In this document: positions 23,801-35,800 of the stretch, piece after piece | How positions within the stretch are numbered: the stretch's first letter is position 1 | Layout: each line of letters begins with the position of its first letter | Assembly (NCBI RefSeq): GCF_024713975.1 | Contig: NC_091112.1 | Location: 9,470,001 to 9,534,000 of the forward strand | DNA: 64,000 bases | Direction: 5' to 3' | DNA from: Paralichthys olivaceus | Lineage: Eukaryota; Chordata; Actinopteri; Pleuronectiformes; Paralichthyidae | Notes under the pieces: model-generated | Databases searched by the model: none | Told to the model about the DNA's origin: nothing | What the model saw: only the letters and a program-made list of their open reading frames with translations | Program-made: the position numbers and the translations under genes

Positions 23801-26800
23801 TAGCGAGACGAGCTCAAAGGTACATTTAGGACAAGAATGAAATTTGTTGATTTGAGAGCAGTGGTTGGATGAAGCTGAAGGAGAAGACATGATGCAGTGA
23901 AAGAGCGACTTTGTCTCGTAGCGACGCGTGGTAGTTTGAGACATTAAGATGAGTTAGATCAAGTTGCAGAAAAAGATGGGTCATACCCGGCTTATTAATG
24001 AGGGGAAGCAGTTATTAAATGAAATCATCATAAGATTATGGTAATTATCAGGCTGTTTGGAGGAACACTGTGACCTCATTTCACATCTACTGTGGGCACA
24101 TGACCTGTCTTCCGGTTTGTTCAGGTGAATAGAGTTTTCTGTCAATAGAATTGTTTATCTAACCAAAACAGGGCTGCAATGAAGTGGGGTTTGCTCCATG
24201 AGGATGTGCTGTTGTGCCGTTAATTACAGATCAGCAGGGGCAGAGAAACATACAAAAGTTGACTGTAGAAACTGTAGAAACTCAATTAAAAGGAACTATT
24301 TTAGACCAGTCAACAATAACAACCTGTTTTTTTCCCACAGGTGATCGACTCACTGGGTGTCATGATCTACAAAGCTCTGGACTATGGCCTCAAGGAAAAT
24401 GAGGAGCGTGAACTCAGCCCACCACTTGAGCGTCTGATCGACATGATGACCAACAATGAAGAAACCGAGAGCGACCCATGTCCCGACGAGGGCTACGAGG
24501 CCACTGAGGAGGAGGATGAGTGTGAGGAGGAGGAGGAAGAGGAGCTTGTTTCCACCACTACCACCTGCGCAGTCAGCAGCATTCGCAGCTATCGAGATAT
24601 TATCTTGGTAGGTTGTTCTGCAAAAGTGTTTTCGCTTTTCCCACCCACATTTTTTAGGTCAGGTCTGTAAACAGAGCAGTATGTCCGCATGCAATTATCA
24701 CTCCTGATGGAGGCCGTCACGCTGTAAATTCCCCAAGTAGCTTCAGAATATGAGACTGGTAATTAAAGCTGTATAAACACACTGGTATTTGGGGAATAGG
24801 CTTAGAAACGTTCACAGCCTGTTCCCTCCATATAATGAACCTGGTGTAGGATATAAATGTTAGGTCTGTTTGCTGCCAATGCGGCACCGCCCTAGCCCCT
24901 AATTCCTCCCAACAATGATTCTCTTTGAGTTTAGTCTGCAACATGTTGATATGACATAGCGAGATTAGATAACGAGACATTCCTGACGGACCTCCTTCCT
25001 TCCTCACACTCTGCTGTTCTGCTGGTCAGAGGCAGGTTGGGTCGACGAGGGTTCAGCGAGACGTGAAGCTGACTGAAGTTGACAGGGGTAGTTGGGTGGT
25101 GGATGTGCAGAGTGGTGCATTAGTAAATTGGAGCAAACTGAGGGAGTGCCCACATAGGCCAACGTCCTCTTACCAAAGCTGTCAATCTGTAGCTGCTTGC
25201 AGACATTCACTGAACTCCAGATAATCGCCTGACATTCTTTGGAGGGGAGAACTCAAAATGTCTGCAGAGTTTCTACCACCAAGCCTGTTAAAAACTCTGG
25301 ATAATGTCTGAATGAGTCCGTGTGAGAAAACGGCAGGAGATCCTCCACAGGATTCACCGCAAGCGAATTGGTTTGTTTATGCTGTTTCTGACAGATGACG
25401 GACACAAAACTGAAAAACAAATAAAACCAAAAGAAAACAAATATCTCTGATTGAAAAATCTGTGACATTCACCTTGAACACACGACAGATGAACTCTCCG
25501 TAGATTTCTGTGTTGAGCTGAGAATCTCCTGCTGCGTTGGTCATGTGTGAAAGGCAACTTTGCAGAAAGTCCGGACCCAATTTTGCAAACATCCTCAGGA
25601 CTTCATGTCTAAACACACAGTGAGACATCAGTTTGACACCAAATCTGGAAACAGTGACACTAGCTCATGTTAGCTCGTCCATCATGCTGCTTTTTGCCTC
25701 CATTTTTTAGGTGATAAATATGTTTTTGTGCTTAACAAATATCATTTGTCTAGTAGAAACCACAAAAATGTGGAAATAATTTTAGCATGTTGGCAAATAC
25801 TCTCACTACCCAGGTGTCGTCTTACTTGGGAATTTCTTTCAGTGACAAGGAAGAAGACAATATCTGCTGAGTCAGACATGCCTGTGGCTCACCAAGCCCT
25901 TCAGAGGAACATGAAAAATGTCATTCATCCAGTTTAGTCCTTTGTTGATGCTGGAGATAATGTTATGGCTCATCCATTACTGCTGTGGCAGGCAGCCTTT
26001 ATTGTCATGACAGTCGCAGGCGAACCATAAGGGTCAGTTCTTTATGAGGTTTAGGAGATGCCAATAAGACAATGTTGCTGCAACTGGACAATCAGGTTCA
26101 CGCTGTTGTTGTTTTGTTTTGCTTCACACGGGAAAAGGTTTTAGCTGCACTACTGGTGCTCATCTGTGGACGATGAAATTGTTAATCGGATGGATCGCCA
26201 GCACAATTTCTAGAAACAACTTTGCTTTTTATCTAGCGACACCATGAGGTGACTTGTGGGGCTTTAACACCTGTTGAATGCATTGTCATGGAATTTAGCG
26301 AGATTGGTTTATTGTGTGTTATGCCCAAACACACCCATGGTTAATGAAGAGAGTAAATAAAACCATTTTGAACCACCCACAATTAAACTATCAAAAGTGA
26401 ATTTAGTCACACCCTAAATGAACATTAACTTAAATCATTAAAATATTGACTTTATTGTTTGTATAATTTGGGTTTGGCAGAAAAATAAGCATTTAGCTTA
26501 GTAGTTCATGCTAACATCATTGTAATTCTAACCATTTGGACATTTTCCAGATTGTTAAATCAATTTAAACAAAACTTTTTAGGATTATATCAGAAAATAA
26601 CTGTGCGCATGGTTTTTGATGTGTGTATATATTGTTTTTTCTATAATGTAAATTAATAAGTGGTCACAAAAACTGCTCTCTTCCTCTTTAGCTATGTTCT
26701 TCCCACCTGCCCAGCCCATCAGACGCTCCCAGTCACTACCGGGCGGTGTGCCGTGCGCTCTATGCAGAGACCAGGGAGCTGCACACCTTTCTGGAAAAGA

Positions 26801-29800
26801 TCAAGAGTGCCAAAGAGGTAAGACAGTCTGGAATCTGACATCTGCAAGTTAATGACAAATCTGGTGAGGAGACAAGCAGAAAAACAAACCATTCCATCTA
26901 CTCATCCGTCAGAGTTTTTCTTTTCTTTTGCCTTAACACGTGATCCTAGTCTGACATGTACACTGACTCATCTACACCTTTTTAATAAATAAAGAGAAAC
27001 TGGTTTTTATTAATTTCTTCTCATTCTCCTTCCCAAAGTTTCCATACTCAGAATGTTGGACCTGATTACACATCACAAACCTGTCATAATACAAAAGAAA
27101 CTGGAAGAGAAAGAGTGATCTGAGGAAGTGCCAAACTCTTTAGTCTCTGGGATTTTACCACTCTGCTTTGGTTTTTACCTTTAATTGGTTGAATTAGGTT
27201 CTGTTTGGTAAACAGGATTTTTATTGCTGGAAAAAGAAAATACAAGAGTCGTGCCCAGAAATAACAACAGCAGCCACCCACAGGATCCAGACTGTCGGTG
27301 TCCCTGTCTGACCCCATGCTCAGGGCATCTGAGAACTTGTCAGGGGTGATTTAAGTCAGCATGGACATGATCTGGCACCACGGTGCCTGCTAGCTGGCAG
27401 ATTTGATTCTTGTAAACGAGAGTATTGCTACCAGAGTAATGGACTATGAGTAGTGAGAGATTCCCTGTGGAGATCTTTCAGACACAATGTTTCAGACTAT
27501 CAACCAAGATGTGTTGGAGTTAGCTTTTTTTAATTAACATGATTAATTCAAATCATTAGATGGAAAACTGGAGCATAGTCAGTGGATGATGTGGATATTT
27601 TGTGTGTAGAATAATAATGTGTTGTGCTTTGACTTTATTCTAATGAGAGTTGCACCACTTAGAATAGAAAATAATCTATTCTTTTAGATGGTACTCAGGT
27701 ATTGGTCAGGTTTGGTCATGTTAGCTTGTCCATCTACTTGATTTTTTGATGCTGCAGATGCCTGTAATCGAGGGAAAACATTTGGCTTTGGTCGAGTTCG
27801 GACACAAAAAACAATAAAAAGTGTTTTCATAGAGGTGTGATGAATTATAATGTCTCTTTAGAAATCATCTTTCCTGCTTTGAAATTACACACAAATTCAC
27901 TGAAAGCCCAAATGACCCAGTTTTTCCACCAGCTCTTAAATGCAGCGTGCATTTGTGAATCTGTGTGTAGTGGAGAGTGAACAGGGTCTGGACAGCCCGC
28001 ATGCTGTTTAAGATGATTCAGGCATAGCAGCTGAAGTGTTTACTCTCATTTAACAAGCTGCAAATAAATACATACAGCTTTTACACTTGTGAAGTTGAAG
28101 TAAAAAATAATTTTATAAAATATTGAGATTTTGTGATGTGTGCATTTGCAAAGCTGCTCTACATGTGGACCAATTGCCGGGAATTTGTTTGTGGATTTAA
28201 ACATGCATTTCTGAAAGTTACATATAAATCATTGTGCGTGTGGGAAAACATTTCCTATAAATAGATATCAAGTGAAACTGTCATGCAGTGACTGGTTTGT
28301 GTTGTTGTGTCCACATGACTTATTCCATAGTTTGTCAGACGGTGTAGCGTCAGTGCACAGTATGAACACATGAGCTGCGACTTCAGCGGGAGGCATGCTT
28401 CATGCAAACGTTCTTATGTAATATATGGTTATTGAATCAAGTGTAACGTTATTACAGCAGTTTAAGGAGCTTACAGGAGGGGACTGCCAGGCGACTGAGG
28501 CCCCTCTGCCCCTCCTGTAGCACTGAATGTTACAGGATTATTAATTGCTAATGAGTAACAGTACACGTTATCACGGATGGCTACAATTTAGGAGGATAAT
28601 CAATAAGGTCTTTATCTTTATGTTTTTCAAACCCTCTTTTTTTCCATGCTAAGTTTCACTGAGAGAAAAGTTTTTCCGGTTTGAAAAAGGTGAAGGATAA
28701 ATACTGTACCTACATGTTTAGATATCAGAAGAGATCAGTCGTGTCAGCAGAAAAGAACGATTATGCTCAGGTATAAGGGATGTGTTTGAGCAGAAACACA
28801 GGTGTGGATTAATAGATGAGAAAAAAAGCAGCTGCTGGCAGAGGAAGAAATGACTTTCTGTCTTTTGATTTGAAAGTCTGTCGTTGGATGATATCATAGA
28901 TTATGTCTGATTCAATTTTGATTAACCTGAACTGAACTGGAGACAAGAATGAAGTACAGTTGGACTAAGATGAGGAACACAGTTTTTCTTTATTATAGAC
29001 AGTCAGAGTGGCTACTTGTCTTAGTCAGTACACACTCGTGCCTTCAGTAGAAAACAAACTAAGTGAAAGGATGGTGTGACAGTGTGTTTAAAATACACAC
29101 AGCAGAGAGCTTGTTACCATGTCCAGGGTTACCACATGCAACAGACTCAGACTGTAAAGAAAAGGATGCACATGTCCAATATGTCCACATGGAGGGGGAC
29201 TTGATGTCTGCATCAGTCGTAGAACTTAAATTAACTGACTTGTACAGTGAGCATTCAGCAGACAGACTCATTAATAGCTGTCATTAGTTGGCCATTGACT
29301 TTTCTCTTTCCCTCTGGTACAATGTCAATATAGAATGAGACTGATATCGACATTCTCGTGCAAAACACAACATCCATCGATGAATTAACCAGACAGCTGG
29401 ACGTCTGCCATTGGCCTTAACTTAATCCCAGCCAGTGCTGTGAATGCATTCATACTCGTACTGCATATCATAACAGTAGAAAACTATTTTAGATTTCTAT
29501 CTCTATCTATCTTTTTTCATACGTTTCCTGTTTCTTTTGTTGGCTAGAACCTTCGGAAAATGGAAGGTGAGACTCGGGAGGAAGCTGTCAAAGACCTTGA
29601 TGAGCTGCAAAACGCAGACTGGGTAAGAAGGATATCTACGTTACTGCACCACTAGATTTAACTATGTGGCCATGCATTGGTAATTGCATAACATGTGTTC
29701 TGCCCATACCTGCAACGAGTATTAATTATTGAAGTCCCTCCAGGCACGGTTCTGGGTGCAGGTGATGCGAGATCTTCGACACGGCGTAAAGCTGAAGAAG

Positions 29801-32800
29801 GTTCAGGAACGCCAGTACAACCCACTGCCCATTGAATACCAGCTCACGCCCTACGAAATGCTGATGGACGACATCCGCTCCAAACGTTACAAGCTGCGAA
29901 AAGTCATGGTGTGGATTTAATCATCCCTCACAGACTCACCACAAATATTAATTTCTTTTTAGCCGAGGGCAAAGTGTACATTATGTGGATTTGAAATCTC
30001 AGATGGCGACAACGTTTTTTTTTAGTAAGTCGTTATCCATATCAAATTTTCCAATGTCGTCCCAGGTCAATGGCGACATTCCCCCGAGGCTAAAGAAGAG
30101 TGCGCACGAAGTTATTCTGGAATTCATCAGGTCACGACCTCCTCTCAACCCTGTGAGTAATAAACAACACAGTGCCACTAAATGGTTCCCATTGGTCAAT
30201 TATTAATAATATAATTTCGTCTACAGTTCTGACATCTCGTGTATTTTTGTATTTTAGTTTGGCAACATTTAGAGAATGATTGATCTGTTACATTCAGTCT
30301 TTCTGGGCAGTTAGAAGCGGCGGCGAATCTCATTTTGTTTCTCCATGGTAATGGCAGCCGAGCACTGACTTCTGTGGTTGTCCTGGCAGGCTGCTGCCCG
30401 TAAACTGAAACCCCACCCTGTGCGACCCCGGAGCCTCCATGAGCGCCTGCTGGAGGACATCAAAGCTGAGAGGAAGCTGAGGCCGGTGTCACCGGACATG
30501 ATCCGCAGGAGTCGTCTGGGTGAGACGCCGACACATCCCAGCACACATGAACAAATGAACATGAGAAATAGAAGTGAATCACTTTTGGTACATTTTTTCA
30601 AACTCCCAAATAAATCTGTAATATCTGAAAGACGCCTCAGTTGTTTCTAATGAGTGTGGCTGTTTACATACTGCATGGAAGCTCCACTCAAAGCGAAAAC
30701 CATTAACCATGACTTCACTGCTCTTAACTGCATCTGTCATTACTCTACTTATTTACTCAAACACTCTTAACATTTACTCTACAGCTCTACTCCCACATTG
30801 ATCGCTTCACTTAATCAGACGTGTCACGGTGTTTAAACAAGGATGACTGTGTCTACAGCAGCTACACATGCTCTGCTAAAGTTCATCTGATTCTCTGGTT
30901 TCAACTCCTTTGACTTTTTGTCAAAATAAGTCCATTATGTAATACAGCCTTTGTGGTATTCTCGATAAAACCCAGCAATGCACGAGAGGCTCTGTGGGTA
31001 TGTAGATAATGTGTTAAACCATTTAAGCTTGAATCAGATAAAAACAAGAGAATATTTCAGCAGTCAGTACCATACAGTGCCTCTACAGTTCACACAAGAC
31101 TCCTTTTGTTGGGATCTTAAGAAGGGAAACATGCAGCAGTTGTTGTGTAATCAGATACTTAGGAGACAGTACATGTTCCCCCGAAATACTGTCTGAAAAG
31201 CTGATATTAGAAAGAGTATTACTCTTTAAGAATACCATATTTTTTGTGATTCACAGTTTTTAGTGGTCAATGGAGATGTACAAAAGTTAACCTATTCACT
31301 ATAGGGAAAGTCAAATGCATTAGGCAAAAATACGGGCACCTTTAATTTCAATTCTTCTAATACAATACTCCAGGAAGTAATGGTGTGGTGTTTTGCCCTA
31401 TTTATTATAATTGTAGAATGTAATGAATGCAACGTTTTTAAAATGTAGGAAGTAGACATGTTCCAATACTGATACAAACATCAGAAATACTTCCAATAAT
31501 ACCACGTTTGGTGAACACCTTATTTTACCTAATGATGTTTTATAAACTTCAATGACTCATCGATTTCCATCCATTTTAACTCTTGTGGATTTTCTTCTTC
31601 TCCTCCTCCATTTTTCTTATTTCTTTCCAAACACTGGCATTTCTGTCAGTCATGCGGCCTCTTAGCATGTCTTACAGTTTTGACTCATCAGGTAAAGTTG
31701 AACGTCACCCGCTGTTCTCCTACTGTCGCTCCTTTGTGTTTCATTCCAGGCTCTTTTTAAAGGTCAAGGCACCTGCTCCTCCCTGATTTAAACACTCATA
31801 CACCTCGTTTTTAATTTCATGCTTGTGTCATAGAAATTGTGTGAACGATACACTGCTGTCACTTGTTGGATGTTGTGATGCATAAATCTACTCTACCCAG
31901 AATAAAAGATGGGCCAGGAGGGTGTGACTTAATCTCAGGTTGTGAAATGATCGTCATAGTGTTTATTAGAGCCTGATTGATTTATTGCTCTGTAGATAAA
32001 AATACCAATAATAATTTATTTAATTAGCACTTTTCCAAACATAGTAACAAAGTGCTTTTCTAAACTAAAAATAAATAAAATGTACCTTTTAAACAAGCTA
32101 AGAATAAAGTTAAACACACTAAATGTATGACAGAAATTTAAACATGACCTCTCTATAAAAAAAGTTTATATTTGCTGATATCTGCAGATAACAATAATAT
32201 TTTACTGATTAATGACTATATTTCACATAAAATTTCATTTATTTTCTGAATTCAAGTTCTATATATTTGGTTGTATTTTTGTTTTATTTATAGTTAATAA
32301 TAATAAAGTAAATACAGCTGAACTGTAAAATATCCAGCCTCTCCTTTGTCATAAGGGTTAGATAACGTCATCTGAGGAACCAATGGCATTTTTAATGGCT
32401 GATATATTGGGATCAGAATTTTCCAGAGCAGCATATTCAACATGTTATGAGTGTTTTATATTAAGTGTTAAAGCTCTGGATGTGTAGTAGTTCCTCTCAG
32501 TCTCTATCTGTGGTCTTGATGATGAAACATAGTCATTGAGCCAGGGCCAGTCGAGTGAAATCACAGATCATCACTCTCTCAGCCAGTGTGACCTGCTCGT
32601 CACCCTAATCCGTTCTCACAGTGGAATATGAAAACTTACATAACAGTGGTGTCAGCAGCTGCTTCAGATAAGAATGGCAGATGAGAGTCTGGTTGTGGCT
32701 CTGCAGTTCACAGAACCACACTTAATCCAGACGGACATATGAGAATAATATGTTTTTAATTTCGTGTTGTGGCTCATCATCTTATCTTTAGTTCCCTCTG

Positions 32801-35800
32801 TGCACAAAACATCTGTGTGTCACTGTAGCCCCTCACGTCACACCTGCTCTGACAGATGCTTGCTGCTGTCGTGCCCTCCCTGTGGTTCCAGTCTCCTGTT
32901 AGGGACTGTGATGTTAATGTGTGTGTGCGTGTGGTCATGATGAAGACCGTCTTCTCTTCTCTCCTCTTCAGGTGCAGGGAAAAGCATCAGCACTCCTCAA
33001 GACCTGTTCCGAAGCTCAGGTATAATACATGTGCTAAATCGTGGTATAAACTAAAGAGATCAACTGGCATCTGTTGTTTTGGCTTTAACTTTGTATTATT
33101 ACTTATTATATTTTCGGATTGTCCGTCCCATTCTTGTAAACATGATATTTGTGGCATCATATATTTACAATACAAAGACAGCCATAGTTTACGCAGTAGT
33201 TATGTTGCCCAGCTGTTCAGATAAGAAGACAGCTCATTTCTGGTTCGAACATGAAACCGAAGCCTGAATCCTCTCCTGTTCCCTCTTTGACACACAGACA
33301 CTCCGGATGCACCCAGGAAGTTGGCTGTCAGCACCCAGTCTCTGGCCAGCGGCACCAAGGGACCCGGTCAAGGTGGAGGCGTGCAGCCACTCAGCCAGAG
33401 GAAGAGGCTGCTCAGGGCGCCCACGCTGGCCGAGCTGGACAGCTCCGAATCTGACGTAAGATGATCATCACCTTTTTGTGACGACCTCTAAAATAAATGC
33501 TCTGCTAACTGCTGGATAATGTATTTGTTTCTACAACAAGACCAAACCTTGTTAAGTTACAAAAAATTCCAGTTAAGAAAAATGATACTCTGGACATAAA
33601 TGATAATCTTCCAACTCTTGGAATGTTCATAAAGATGGACGACATGACTTAAAGTGTCTAAAAACATGAACGACTATGTTAAATCTTCTGTGTAACAGGA
33701 GGAGCCCACACGGAGCAGCTCTAGTATGTCTACGTCTTTAATAGAGGACACGTCGCCCGAGTCTGTCACAGGGAAGAAGGGTAGGAGTGTTACGTTGAAT
33801 ATACTGTAACATATTATATTCTACTTTCTGCCAAATATTCATTGTATTCACTCTTGTGTATTCTTTTTATTTTTTGATGTTTATCCCATGTCTCCAGCTC
33901 CTCCAAACTTCCTGCCCATCTCTGCCACCCCGCAGCCAGACAAGCGTCAGTCTCCACAGAGGCGGCACTCCATCGAGAAGGAGGCCCCTACCAGCGTCCG
34001 GCCCTTTGCACCTCCATCCAGACAGAGCTCCAAGTCTCTGGTACGTTAACCATGGGAACAATTTCTAATTAGACCTGAATGAATAAATGAATGAAGCTCC
34101 TCAGCTGTTTAATCTTCTACATTTCGTCGAAGACCCAACAGATTTTACTGCTTCAGTGGAAATACACTTGTTATATTATTAAACTATAATATTGTGTTAC
34201 ATTCTTTACTGTTGTAGCTTTGATTATCCCTTAAACTGATAAAATATGTTCAGTAATAACATATATCTAAATAAAAAGCAGCAGCGCGCAGCCTTTTACC
34301 ATGGCTACATCTCCCAGCACCACCAGACGCACAATATATGTCTGTTGAAGTAGCTCCCGTCCTGTGACTGGTCATTTGTTTGGCATGAGGTCACTGGTTC
34401 TCTGAGCTGCTCTGTGCTGGTCGTATGATTCTACTGAGGTTGATGCATGTAATTGAAACCACAGGACAGGACGCTGCTGCGAAGGAGATTTAGATGGAAT
34501 TGGTTCATTCTCACCACTTGTTAGTTAAATGGCCGAGGCCCCAGTTTCATGCAGCTGAATGTCGTCGCATCAGAAGACATGAATAAGACGGTTCTCATGG
34601 ACATAAACGTACTGCTTTTAATATGACACAGTATCTCCTTCTACTTTAAATTTTATATTGCTATTTAAAATATAATCCAGAGGAAAGTTACTCTTGAGTA
34701 ACACTTTTTTAAAAACTTTATTACTCTGATATCGCTGATGATTCACTATGAACTTACCCACCAAGAATGAGAATAATTAAGCTTCCTATATATATATATA
34801 TATATATATACACATCCAACTCTATAGAACTTGAATAAAGAAAATACATTTTTTATGTAAAATGTAGAAACAAATCTTTTCTGATATGTCTGTGAAAGGC
34901 TTGAATCTAATCTCTACCAGGTGTTGTGTTTCTCTAGTTGATGTTGAACAGTAGGATCTTTGTTGCCCCCCCCTCCCCCTTGTGGTGCTCATGTACTTAC
35001 ACTGCTCGACTGTCGTTTCCCAAAGACTTACTCGCGGTCATTGTCTTCTTTTGTAAAATGCTGCAGCTGATGACGGATCCCAGCGCCAAGGTAACTTGGT
35101 CAAAACCCTCTCTATCCATCACCATCCATATTTTTCCTGTAGGTTCAGTCTCACAGGGTCCACACGGGACAGAGGATATTTTGTGATATATTGAAGATGA
35201 TTGGACTATTGTCTTTTTTGTAGACTTTTTTTCATCATTAAGTCTAATGACATATCTAAAAAAAAAAACTCTAACAAGCTCATTGAGTTGTATAAAATTT
35301 CATGAAGTGATTAGCTTGTTAAAATACAAGGTGGTGCTCCTGTGTGAATGTCCGTCCTGTTCTCTCTGGTCAGGTGGAAGCTGCCAGTGGTGCTCAGGGC
35401 TCGGTATGTGACTGTTATAACTGCATGTGATCCCATGTTACCATCAAACGCTCATAGCACTGTGTGGGGGAACTCATCCAGAATACAGCACAGACCTGCC
35501 TGTAATTCAGCAGAGGAAGTGTTCAGAGCTTTCCACAAGGAAGTAGAGTAACAATCCAGTAGAAAACATCGGAAGGTTGGGGGTTAAATAACCCGGTTGG
35601 GTTCATTAAACTCTCTCACTACGTTATTCTCTTGCACGTATAAAGTCTCTCACGATCCAGTTTATTGAATTCCAATCCGTCAAGGATAACCGCATCTACA
35701 TGCACTCCTTCTTCCTCTTCTTTGTCTTTTTCCTCTCCTTCTGCTTCCTTTTCTCTCTCTCTTCTTATTCTTCCTCATCCTCTTCTTCTGGTCCCTGTTC

